From Saprospirales bacterium (GTDB taxonomy: Bacteria > Bacteroidota > Bacteroidia > Chitinophagales > Saprospiraceae), in contig REEI01000051.1 of assembly GCA_007695145.1 (NCBI GenBank), forward strand, positions 1-51,688: 51,688 nt of DNA, given 5' to 3'. This document shows positions 25,024 through 34,900 of the stretch, in pieces; position 1 is the first letter of the stretch, and every line of letters starts with the position of its first letter. The translations under genes and the position numbers were made by a program. The notes under the pieces are model-generated. The model made no database searches, had not been told where the DNA came from, and worked only from the letters and a program-made list of their open reading frames with translations.

Positions 25024-26152
25024 AAACTCCATTGTAGCAGCCGGGCTTATGTCAGGCAGCTCTTTGGATGGAGTGGATTATGCCGTCCTGCGTTTTCTAC
25101 CAGGCAATCCCGGGCTGGGAGGTGCAACTTATAAATTTGAGTGGATATACTCCACATCAGAGTCTTATCCGGATCAAATTAGGCAGGCATTGAGTCGTTC
25201 TTCCCATTTGTCTATCGGAGACTATTTTAAGCTACAGAGCAGCTATAGCAGATTTTTAGGAGAGTTTATTGCCAGCTGTCACGAGAATATCCATCCCAAT
25301 TTACAGCCGGAAGTGGTGGGAATTCACGGCCATACCGTATTTCATCAACCCTCAGAGGGGTTTTCCACTCAGATGGGAGATGGTGCGATTATAGCACATC
25401 ATTCCAAAACCCAGGTGGTACTGGACTTCAGAAATGCGCCCATAGCGATGGGAGGACAGGGCGCTCCTATGGCTCCTGCAATAGATGCACTTTTCTACCC
25501 TGGTTTCGACCTTTTTTTGAATTTGGGAGGCATCGCTAATCTCAGCATTTTCAGCCGCGACGGAATTCAGGCCTTCGACCTTTGCCCATGCAATCAATTA
25601 CTCAATCATTTTGCTGAAGAATCAGGTTTGAGATTCGATCCCGCGGGTGCAATAGCTGCAAAGGGAGAATTAAACACCGATTTTCTAAGCTCTCTGGAAA
25701 GCCATCCGTTCTTGAGCAAAAACCCGCCAAAATCACTTTCCAATCAGGAAGTGACTTCCTGGTACTTGACCTCCATTGACCAAAGTTCACCTGGCGCACA
25801 AGATGGACTGAGGACCTCTTGTGAATTTATTGCCCGGTCTATTGGTCATGCGCTGCAAGATTTTGCAAAAGATTGTCTGCAAAAGAGAATTTTGGTGACC
25901 GGGGGTGGAGCCCACAACCAATTTATGATGGCTAGAATAAAAGCATACACAGATGAAAGCGGTTTCCAACTAACAAGTGGTGACCCCAGGCTGATCGACT
26001 TCAAGGAAGCGCTGTTGCTGGCACTGATGGCAGCGAGACGAAAAAAGAGTTTGCCCAACTTTATTTTCGGTAATCAGCATACTCGACCTAATATTATTAC
26101 GGGGGGAGTATATTTGCCGCCAAATCCTAATCGAGATGAAGCAGTTGAATGA
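25013..26152 (+). CDS. anmK: Anhydro-N-acetylmuramic acid kinase
   Basis: A 379-residue kinase that converts 1,6-anhydro-N-acetylmuramic acid to MurNAc 6-phosphate in peptidoglycan recycling. Visible motifs: GLMSGSSLDGVDYA at the start, GHTVFHQP, NLGGIANLS, the Bacteroidota-style FDLCPCNQLLN (FDTGPGN in Proteobacteria) and VTGGGAHNQFMM. I chose the ATG at 25013, 11 bases inside the cytochrome c gene; upstream residues would duplicate that gene in another frame. The 3' end overlaps the next gene by 17 bases. Cytoplasmic. Confidence 0.95.
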   Translation: MKTENSIVAAGLMSGSSLDGVDYAVLRFLPGNPGLGGATYKFEWIYSTSESYPDQIRQALSRSSHLSIGDYFKLQSSYSRFLGEFIASCHENIHPNLQPEVVGIHGHTVFHQPSEGFSTQMGDGAIIAHHSKTQVVLDFRNAPIAMGGQGAPMAPAIDALFYPGFDLFLNLGGIANLSIFSRDGIQAFDLCPCNQLLNHFAEESGLRFDPAGAIAAKGELNTDFLSSLESHPFLSKNPPKSLSNQEVTSWYLTSIDQSSPGAQDGLRTSCEFIARSIGHALQDFAKDCLQKRILVTGGGAHNQFMMARIKAYTDESGFQLTSGDPRLIDFKEALLLALMAARRKKSLPNFIFGNQHTRPNIITGGVYLPPNPNRDEAVE

Positions 26153-27182
26153 ATTGGAAAAAAATGCACCTATTGCAATAACAGGAGCAACCGGAATGCA
26201 GGGAGCTTATCTCTGTAGAGCCCTGAATGATGCCGGCTTTAAGAACATAACGGCCCTGAAGCGGAGGAACTCCGACACCACCCTTCCAGACTCATTGAAT
26301 GCAAAAGTCCAATGGACAGAGGGCGATTTAACTGAGGTCGAATCCCTCTATAAGCTCACCGAAAATAAGGCCTTTGTCTTCCATTGTGCAGCTTATGTAT
26401 CCTTTAATCCCTCGAGGAAAAGGGAAATTTTCAGAGCTAATGTCAATGGAACTGCCGACCTGGTCAATGCCTGTATTGAAAATGGCGTTCAGAAACTCAT
26501 ACATTGTAGTTCTGTTGCGGCCATGGGCCGACCAGTGGCCAAACAGTCAGAGGTGGGGGAAAATGTCGAGTGGAATCGAAGCAAATCAGCAGGGGCATAC
26601 GCTCTTAGTAAGTATCATTCTGAAATGGAAGTATGGCGAGGCCATGCAGAGGGACTTCCGGTAGCCATAGTCAACCCATCTGTCATACTTGGTGGGGGTT
26701 TTTGGCACAGAGGATCAGCAAGACTTCACCTCACAATGGACAAGGGGATTCCTTTTTATCCAATGGGCAGTGGGGGCTTTGTGGATGTCAGAGATGTGGC
26801 CAGATTGATGATTCTTCTCATGGACCCCTCCTTCGATGGAGAGCGCTACATTTGCAGTGCAGAAAATCAGACTTACCGGCACGTTCTCACCCGCATATCT
26901 GGTCTACTCGGTAAAAATCCACCCTCCAGACCTATCCGAAACTGGATGATCAACACCTTGCCCGCGGCATTGAACATTGCAAGAAAACTGGGTCTAAAAG
27001 CACCGAAGCTCACCTCGGATATGCTAAAGGCCTCCAGCGAAAAAGTACTTTACAACAACAAAAAAAGTCTCGGCATTCCCGGTTTTGAATACCGTCCATT
27101 GGAGCAAACTCTTATGGAACTTACAGCAGTCTACCTGGAAGCTAAGGAGAAAAGTGCTCCCTTTGGACTTCTGAAACCCTGA
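26136..27182 (+). CDS. NAD(P)-dependent epimerase/dehydratase (extended SDR)
   Basis: A 348-residue extended short-chain dehydrogenase. The Rossmann motif GATGMQG is at 17-23, the catalytic tyrosine motif YALSK at 155-159, and Ser125 or Ser126 in HCSSVAAMG fills the third catalytic position. The HCAAYVSF stretch resembles dihydroflavonol 4-reductase-like enzymes, which also act on sterols and sugars. The substrate cannot be told. It overlaps the end of anmK by 17 bases, so it is in the same transcription unit as anmK and the cytochrome. Confidence 0.88.
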   Translation: MKQLNELEKNAPIAITGATGMQGAYLCRALNDAGFKNITALKRRNSDTTLPDSLNAKVQWTEGDLTEVESLYKLTENKAFVFHCAAYVSFNPSRKREIFRANVNGTADLVNACIENGVQKLIHCSSVAAMGRPVAKQSEVGENVEWNRSKSAGAYALSKYHSEMEVWRGHAEGLPVAIVNPSVILGGGFWHRGSARLHLTMDKGIPFYPMGSGGFVDVRDVARLMILLMDPSFDGERYICSAENQTYRHVLTRISGLLGKNPPSRPIRNWMINTLPAALNIARKLGLKAPKLTSDMLKASSEKVLYNNKKSLGIPGFEYRPLEQTLMELTAVYLEAKEKSAPFGLLKP

Positions 27183-27351
27183 GGTACACATTTCCTTCAT
27201 CCCTTACAGAGACCAGACTGAAATCTGTCAGAAGCAATTGACAGATAAGCCTTTCAAATTTAAATTAGCAACCTTCATCAATTGAAAATGATGTAGTTAC
27301 AAGACTATACAGATAATCATTATTTTAATGTTAATTTTTTAGCCTAAATCT

Positions 27352-27382
27352 TTTGTCCAAATTTTATATGGCTTTATATTTC
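27352..27382 (+). promoter_or_regulatory. Promoter of the EF-G paralogue gene
   Basis: TTTG at 27352-27355, a 19-base spacer and TATATTTC at 27375-27382 (one mismatch to TAnnTTTG). The leader to the ATG at 27454 would be about 65 bases. Confidence 0.55.
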
Positions 27383-27453
27383 ACGGCGATTTCAAATAAA
27401 ATCATTCAATTTGAGGCAATAATTTCTCCATTAATTCTCAAAAATTCAAGGCC

Positions 27454-29577
27454 ATGAGTTATGAAACCAAAAAAATTAGGAACGTAGTGCTATTGGGGCA
27501 CTCCGGATGTGGAAAGACCACCTTTTCAGAAACCATGTTATTCGAAGCGGGAGCGATAGCTCGTCGTGGAAGAGTGGAAGACGGAAACACCGTTTCGGAT
27601 TATACCAATATTGAAAAAACGAGAGGAAATTCCATTTTCACTTCCCTTATGAATGCGAATTGGAGGGATTGTAAGATAAATATTGTGGACACCCCAGGTT
27701 TGGATGATTTTGCGGGAGAAGTAGTCTCGGCGCTCAGCGTCACGGATACAGCAGTAGTAATTGTCAATGGGGCCAATGGGGTTGAGGTCGGCACCGAACT
27801 TCTATGGGAGACCATTGGCGATTATCAAACACCTGCCCTTTTCGTGATCAATCAACTGGATCACTCAAAGGCATCTTATGAAAACACCCTGGAGCAGATG
27901 AGAGAGAGGTTTGGCCCCAACGTCATCCCTTTTCAGTATCCGCTAAACCAGGGTGGGGATTTCAATACCATAGTCGATGCTTTGAGAATGACGATGTACG
28001 TCTTTGGTCCAGATGGAGGCAAGCCTGAAAAAGTAGCCATACCGGACAGTGAGATTGGCCGCGCCCAGGAAATGCACAATGCTCTGGTGGAAGCTGCGGC
28101 TGAAAATGATGAGGGATTGATGGAGCAGTTCTTTGAAGCGGGATCTCTTACAGAGGAAGAACTCGCGAAGGGCCTAACCATTGCGCTGGCAAAACAAGAA
28201 ATATTTCCGGTATTTTGCTGCTCGGCCATCAACAATATGGGCAGTGGCCGCATCATGGGATTCATCAACGATATTGCTCCCTCACCTGCTGACCGGGAAA
28301 ATAAAGCACTGGTCGGGGGAGAAGTTCTCAAACCGGACCCAAACGATGCCACTACCTTATTTATTTATAAAACAATATCAGAGCCCAAGGTGGGTAATGT
28401 ATCTTATTTCAAGGTTTTCAGTGGGAGCTTGAAGACCGGGGATGAACTAGAAAATGCGCAAAATAGGAATAGTGAGCGCTTCAATCAGATATTTGTAGCG
28501 AATGGAAAGGAAAGAACCCTGGTGAATGAATTAAAAGCGGGAGATCTGGGTGTAACCGTAAAACTCAAGCATTCTCATACCAACAACACCCTTTTTTCCG
28601 GCTCAAAGGAGAAGGTCATACGACCCATTCGCTTTCCGGCCCCCAAAATTAGAATGGCGGTAAGTACACCTTCGAAGTCAGACATTGAGAAAATGACCAA
28701 GGCACTTCATATACTTCAGGAGGAGGATCCCACCATTCAATTGGAGCACTCACGCGAATTGAAACAAATGATATTGCACGGTCAGGGGCAGCTTCACCTG
28801 GATATAGCCAAATACAGATTAGAAAAGGTCTACGGGATAAATTTGGTCTTTGAAGACCCTCGAATTCCCTACCGCGAAACTATCACAAAACCGGCCGATG
28901 CCCATTATCGGCACAAAAAGCAAAGTGGTGGTTCAGGTCAATTTGGGGAGGTACATATGCGGATAGAGCCTTATTTCGAGGGCATGCCCGAACCAGAGGG
29001 TCTTACAGTGCGTTCTTCCGAGATAGAGGATCTGCCCTGGGGTGGCAAGTTTGCATATTACTGGTGCATAGTTGGCGGCAGTATAGATACAAAATTTACC
29101 CAGGCCATCAGGAAAGGGATTATGCTGAGGATGCAGGAGGGACCACTCACGGGCTCTCCCTGTATTGACATCAGAGTATCTATTTACGATGGTAAAATGC
29201 ACCCGGTGGACTCTAATGATATGGCTTTCCAAACAGCTGGCTCTATAGCCTTTAAACAGGGATTCGAATTGGCCGGATCACAAATCCTGGAACCCATTTA
29301 CCGACTGGAAGTTCTCTGCGACAGCGAGGTGATGGGCGAGGTGATGAGTGACCTACAAACCAGACGAGCCATCATCATGGGAATGGATACTGAGGGGCAC
29401 TATCAGAAAATAAAAGCTAAAGTTCCGCTGGCAGAACTCCACAAATACTCCTCCTCCCTTCGATCTCTCACTCAGGGGAAGGCCAAATTTTCACAGGAAT
29501 TTGAAGAGTATTCTCTGGTACCTGGAGACGTGCAACAGCGACTGATGAATCAGTACAAAGGCGAAGATGACTCATGA
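27454..29577 (+). CDS. EF-G-like translation factor, hydrolysis motif altered
   Basis: A 707-residue protein with all EF-G domains. G1 is GHSGCGKT (15-22). The G3 motif is DTPGL (79-83) where EF-G has DTPGH, so the His that positions the water for GTP hydrolysis is Leu. G4 is NQLD (133-136) instead of NKxD. The domain IV segment SGGSGQFGEVHMRIEP is well kept. Canonical EF-G has the AHIDAGKT P-loop and lies in the str operon, so this is a paralogue. It resembles the Bacteroides EF-G2 reported to work without GTP hydrolysis, used in starvation; that link is from memory. It is monocistronic with a good promoter and a leader of about 65 bases. Confidence 0.9.
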   Translation: MSYETKKIRNVVLLGHSGCGKTTFSETMLFEAGAIARRGRVEDGNTVSDYTNIEKTRGNSIFTSLMNANWRDCKINIVDTPGLDDFAGEVVSALSVTDTAVVIVNGANGVEVGTELLWETIGDYQTPALFVINQLDHSKASYENTLEQMRERFGPNVIPFQYPLNQGGDFNTIVDALRMTMYVFGPDGGKPEKVAIPDSEIGRAQEMHNALVEAAAENDEGLMEQFFEAGSLTEEELAKGLTIALAKQEIFPVFCCSAINNMGSGRIMGFINDIAPSPADRENKALVGGEVLKPDPNDATTLFIYKTISEPKVGNVSYFKVFSGSLKTGDELENAQNRNSERFNQIFVANGKERTLVNELKAGDLGVTVKLKHSHTNNTLFSGSKEKVIRPIRFPAPKIRMAVSTPSKSDIEKMTKALHILQEEDPTIQLEHSRELKQMILHGQGQLHLDIAKYRLEKVYGINLVFEDPRIPYRETITKPADAHYRHKKQSGGSGQFGEVHMRIEPYFEGMPEPEGLTVRSSEIEDLPWGGKFAYYWCIVGGSIDTKFTQAIRKGIMLRMQEGPLTGSPCIDIRVSIYDGKMHPVDSNDMAFQTAGSIAFKQGFELAGSQILEPIYRLEVLCDSEVMGEVMSDLQTRRAIIMGMDTEGHYQKIKAKVPLAELHKYSSSLRSLTQGKAKFSQEFEEYSLVPGDVQQRLMNQYKGEDDS

Positions 29578-29870
29578 AATAAAGATTGGGTTGTTTAAGG
29601 GGAGATCCAAGGAGTCAAAAGTAATGATACTTTAGTTGGTACTATTTGGTCGATAAATTTTACAATTCACCTCCATAAGGCAGGAATTAATTCTAACAAT
29701 TCAGGCTGTGGGGTTACCGAAGTTTAGCGATCAAAAAAGTCATCAGTAGTCCAGGGGGTAGAAAACCTATTCACTCGTATCTTGTCGCTATATGGTTTTT
29801 GGAATTTCCGTCCATTCACGCACCTTGATTCACTGAATCTATTGGAGGGAACCATTCCATGTTTAGCCAT
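29578..29870. other. Intergenic region between convergent genes
   Basis: 293 bases separate the EF-G paralogue and the DUF389 gene, which converge. I see no gene and no clear terminator here. Confidence 0.5.
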
Positions 29871-31316
29871 TTACTGCTGAAAATACACATACCTGATTTC
29901 CTCTTTGTTCAATCGAACTTTTAACCAGCGCTCAAAGGTTTCACGGCGACCAAAAGCATCATCTGATAAAGTGACTAGGGCAGTAACAAGGGTATCCCGC
30001 GGAAATCCTTCACCCTTGTGATACACCATGCGACCCAGGGAGAAGCCATCAACTTCGGGATACTGGACGTTTATTTCCCTGAAGACTTCTCCAGATAACT
30101 GATCCAATAACACATACTGATTCAAATTTTCCTGCAGACTCCTAATTTGCTCCTGTTGTCTGCTGATTCGCTCCTCGTTGCGATCAAATAGCTCCTCCAT
30201 GATATCTGATCTCAGACTGGTAGTCAAAAGTTCTGTTCTCCAATCGTCCAGGCCCACCCCTTCGCCATCTCGCTGATTGATGACCAAACGAGTGTTCTTC
30301 AACCCATAGTTTGCCATTCGCCTTCTGAGTACCGAAATCAGTTCCTCGTCAATCGGATCTCCAAAAAGTGTAAGATCAATGATGGAAGTATCTCCAGGGT
30401 GGTATTCAATATGACGACTGATGACCCTTGTGTTCTCAAAGTCAAAATTCTCAGCAATAAAAGTGACCGCATTGGTCGTAAAGTAACTGCGCATGGCTAC
30501 CCGGTAGGCCATGAAAATAGAGGGGATAATGGTAATGACAACAAAAAGAGTGATGTACCACTTTACTCTCCTCTCCTTTCTTGGGTCAACGAAGACTTTT
30601 TTAGGGTACTTCAAATAACGAACCGTCACTACTGTCGCCAGGCTAATAAAAATACTGTTGAGAAAAAATAAATAAAGCGCACCGAAAAAGAACTTAGGAT
30701 CCAGGTTGGCCAAACCATAACCCGCAGTGCATAGCGGAGGCATTAGGGCGGTGGCAATTGCAACCCCTGGTATGGCAGTTCCTCCCTTATCCGTTCTGGA
30801 ATAAGCTACAATACCCGCGAAGCCCCCAAACAATGCCACAAAGGCATCGAAAATAGTTGGAGTGGTCCTAGCTAAGAGCTCTGACTAGGCTTCAGAAAGG
30901 GGTGTGATAAAAAAGTAAATGGCCGATGCTATTACTGCAAACGAGACCATTTCACCAAAGTTAAGAAGAGACTTTTTGATAAGTGAAAAACTGTTGATAC
31001 CTACACCAAGACCAATTCCCATAATTGGTCCCAGCAAAGGGGAAATCAACATCGCCCCAATGACTACTGCAGTTGAATTGATATTAAGGCCAACTGCACA
31101 GACCAGGACTGAAAAAATCAGGATCCAGAGATTGGTTCCCTTAAAAACAACACTTTTGTCTATCTGAGCTATGGTTTCATGAGCATCGGCTTTGGTATCT
31201 TTTTCAAGATCAATCAACTCCCGGACATAGTGCCAGAAATCAATGAGCATCTCCTTCAGCTTTGGAAAAAACGTTCCATCATCACCTGCTCCTTTGTTCT
31301 TTTCTTCCTGATTCAT
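29871..31316 (-). pseudogene. DUF389 membrane protein gene broken by an in-frame TAG
   Basis: Read straight through, this is a 481-residue DUF389 protein: a short cytoplasmic head, several helices with STAVVIGAMLISPLLGPIMG and the IPGVAIATALMPPLCTAGYG motif, then a soluble C-terminal domain with a coiled coil. The frame is broken by one TAG at 30887-30885, after PLSEA and before SELLARTTPT. Both sides are in the same frame with no gap, and the usual residue at this place is Gln (CAG), so a single C-to-T change explains it. TAG ends other genes here (prs, parB, the lipoprotein at 3493), so recoding is unlikely. The pieces would be 143 residues and, from a GTG at 30839, 322 residues. DUF389 function is unknown. 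A -7 box lies at 31343-31350. Confidence 0.85.
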
Positions 31317-31342
31317 ACATATCCATTAGCGGACAACGGCGG

Positions 31343-31350
31343 CAAATATA
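31343..31350 (-). promoter_or_regulatory. Candidate -7 box of the DUF389 gene
   Basis: Reads TATATTTG on the minus strand, matching TAnnTTTG, 26 bases upstream of the ATG. A -33 TTG is not seen at the usual spacing. Confidence 0.45.
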
Positions 31351-31835
31351 CATCTGATTTTAAAAGTGATATTTCTAAAACCGGTGAATAAAAAATCAAA
31401 TCTACTAAAATCTCCCGGCAAACAACCTTATACTTTTCAAGCTTTACACATGATTATTTTTCTTAATATAACAACCTATTACATTGATAACCTAATCAAT
31501 ATATAACACCTTCAAACCATCCAAATTGCACTTATCTTTAAACATATCTCATATCAAACCTGGCTAAAAACTTTAGAACAGACTAATGTTGTAACGAAAA
31601 GTGACTAAACGACTCAGGTTTTGCTCAATATCAATTCCAACAAGGAGTTTTACTTTTGAATCAACCACCAATCGTTAGATTAAAAAAACTATCTCATCTT
31701 GAAGAATGGCCAATGGAATGGATCAGTTTTTTTTAATCAGTACAAAATTGCTTCTCATCTAAACAAAGATGCGGAATAAAATCAACCCGTTCTTTTCAAG
31801 ACCTGGTCAGTTGTGAACCTCGATTACTGATAAGA

Positions 31836-31863
31836 CAGAAAGGGGTGACGTCACCCCTTTCTG
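31836..31863 (-). terminator. Perfect 28-base palindrome after the protease gene
   Basis: Both arms of 14 bases match exactly (CAGAAAGGGGTGAC and GTCACCCCTTTCTG). As RNA it would form a 12-pair stem with an ACGU loop. It lies 47 bases beyond the stop codon of the minus-strand protease gene. No proper T-tract follows on either strand, so it may stop transcription, protect the 3' end, or be a protein-binding palindrome. Confidence 0.55.
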
Positions 31864-31909
31864 GTATTCTGTTAGATACCATATTTTCTCAAAAGTCAAA
31901 CACGGCGCC

Positions 31910-34900
31910 TTAAAACTTAACCACCCGCTCCGTAAAGGTTTTTCCGGGAGTGACAATACTCAGGTGATAAATTCCGGCAGGCAGATTGCTCATATCGATA
32001 TTCTCCCTTATAAAACCACCGGAAGCGTTGATATTTCTCTGATACACCCGACGACCGCTGATGTCGACCAATTCCATTTTTGCTTCCTGAAAGTCCGCTT
32101 CTTTTACAATCAGGCTGATAGATTCAGAAGTTGGATTGGGGAATACCGATATTTCGGGAGTGGTAATAATTTTGGTTTCCACATTGGTGGGTAATTGAGG
32201 TTGTACAATAGTTCCCCGGCCCTCGGCAAAGGCGGAAGCCTCAAGACCTTCATCAGAAAATACCTGTACTTCTGTATGATAATTGAAGGCTTCAAATATC
32301 TCAATGTCATCAATATACCAACCTTCAACTGCATTATTGTCATCACTTCCAAACTGAAAGTCCAGGAAAAATTGCTCTCCCCTAAAGTCGGACAAATCTA
32401 TATAGGTCTGCACCCAACCGTCTGATTCGCCCGAAAATGCGTCCACATTTCCCTGTGAAAAGGTAGCGCCGGAAATCCGGTTTGGATATTCATGACGAAA
32501 CATAGCATATCCCAAATCAATATAGCTTTCAAGGTTATCAGTTGAAATCCTGACGATACCACCATCGGTTCCAGGCTCCGTATTATAGCGGTGAGCTACC
32601 CTCATCACAGGAAACTCGCCGGTTGCCTCTAGTGGTTCCACATAGATGAGGTTCTGAACGTTTGTTCTCGAAGTATTAGGTACAAACCATGCCAATTGGC
32701 CAGAAAAAACATCAAAGGTGGTCATTTCAAAAATATCAGTTCCCTCTGTTCCGCCCTGTAAAAATTTGAGGAAAGCATCTCCCTCATTATCCTCAAGGAA
32801 TCTGAGTTTTGAAAAAAGAGAAGGGTCGGTATCAAGGGTATAATTAATAGTAATGGGTTGATCAAATTCCAGATCGCCAATTTCAAAAACCACTTCATTC
32901 CCTTCAATGTTGGCATTTGGCGGTAGTGAACCCATAACTACCGAGGCACCATGAGGAATTTCATCTCTAACAAACAGTCCGGATGGGTTGATTTCCTTAT
33001 GGCTCACTACTGTCAATTCGACCTCAATTTGCTCTCCAGCCTCAATACTGGGTGTCACCGACTTGGATACCTTTACAGTAGCGAGGCAGCTAGGTGGAAC
33101 TTCATAGGACTCTTTTGCGTCTCTGACTCTGAATGGATTCCCTTGCTCTGCACCCAGACCAAGTCCTCTTCTTGCGAACACGCTCCATATCAGGCATTGG
33201 TTTGCGCCGTCGAAGAGTAATTCATCGGCAGCTAAAATAGCATCTCGACCATCAATAAACCCAGGATTGCAGGGTTGAAGCTTCATTCCATCCATGACCA
33301 ATTGTACAGCCATATTGTTTCCTCCTGTCCCTCTGTACCAATCGGGATCAAAGCCGTAAACTTCGGCCATTTCCCACACGAGGTCCCACAACATGGACCC
33401 CCAAACATGACCAACTCCATGAGGTACGGAAGCATCGTATGTATCGTAATAGGTAACCGGATTGGCACTCATGCTGTAATTATATGGATAAGCACGAATA
33501 CCCCTTGAATCGGTCGAAGCTCTAATTACGTAATTACCCACACCGCGATTGGTATTCTTCGTATCTCCCTGTCTTACACCTGTAATCAGGGTAAAAAAAT
33601 CACTCCATCCCTCTCCCATTTGTTGACCGTCATCGCGGTTGCCATTTTGTGCATTGACCAGGCAGCCTGAGGATGAAGGTCCACCGGTCAGTCTGATTGA
33701 GACACCATGTGCAAACTCATGAGCAATAATACCATTATCAAAGGAGGCATCATATTCGCTAGGGCCTCCAACATCAGGTCGCTGCAATCTAATCTTAAGT
33801 CCATCGTCAGCATACTGACGGATGGTATTGCAATCCTCCTGTGAAATAAAAACGGAGGGGATACTTACCAGATCTCCTACTGCACCAGGACCCATATTGA
33901 CAACTCCTCCTGCTCGGTTGTTGCAAATGATTACCGCAATAGCTCCTTTTTGTTCAGCATTGAGTATTTTGACCCCGAATTCACAAATCCCTCGATCTAT
34001 TATAGCAATTTTTCCACTGATGTCATTTTTAATCTCTTCACATCCATCCGTGGGTACACCAACTTCATCGTCGACCAGTACCGCATCAGCTATGATAGGA
34101 TCCTCACCAACCGGGGCTCCAAAAGTGGCTGTTCCGGTCTCATAAAGTCCTGCAATTTCAGCGGGTTCTTCCACGGTTAGCAAACTGGCATCCGCACTGT
34201 TTCTGGTCCATACAAACATTCGCATCGTTCCACTGTTTCCATCAGGAGGAGAAGAAAAGGTAGCATTATTTAAGCTCGTTCCGGTCGCAGCAGCTGACTG
34301 AGCTATGGCCCTAATGGCATCTCCATCGGCACCTTGTCCTGTAATGTTTGTTTGCTGAAAATTGCCCGATGCCTCATCAAAACCGTAAGCCATAGAAAAG
34401 TCATGCAGTATATTATTCCAATAAAAGAGATTGGTCACCGCTGCTTCTCGATAATCTTCAGGTTCCCAATCCTGATCAAATGGAAAGTCAAATACCAACT
34501 CCTGACCACCGTCTACAACAATGTCTGGCTGTCCGTTTCCAGTCCTGTCGACAAAGGCATGGACGTTGTTTCCTCGAGTGTGGGTATAGTCAGGTCCCGA
34601 TCCCTGGGAAATGCTGTGCCATCCAATTGGAGAGAATTCCTCATCATATGGACTTTCAACCAACTCAAAGTCACCGTGAAGTGGGCTCTCATAGGGAAAG
34701 GGAACGACGCGATATTGGCTGCTTTCATCTACCAGTCCAAGGCGTTGAGCTCCAAAGAAAATCCGGTCGGCAACTACTCCATCTTGTCCGACAGCAGAAT
34801 AACCTCTGGAGAAATTTGACTGGAAGCATCGCAAATCGTGCTGATGCTGAGGAATCATATCCATGTTGCACTTTACCGTCCAGCTCACCTTGTCGAGTAC

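Larger units (their letters stand above)
31317..31909. other. Intergenic region between DUF389 and the M36 protease gene
   Basis: 593 AT-rich bases without a gene on either strand. Its supported contents are the -7 box at 31343-31350 and the palindrome at 31836-31863. Confidence 0.6.

Noticed and set aside
27220-27255. CTGTCA/TGACAG hairpin after the SDR gene as a terminator
   Set aside because: The stem is only six pairs and no T-tract follows.
29871-30839. Treating the DUF389 C-terminal part as an independent gene
   Set aside because: It lacks the conserved N-terminal helices and continues in frame from the upstream part; the GTG start is likely incidental.
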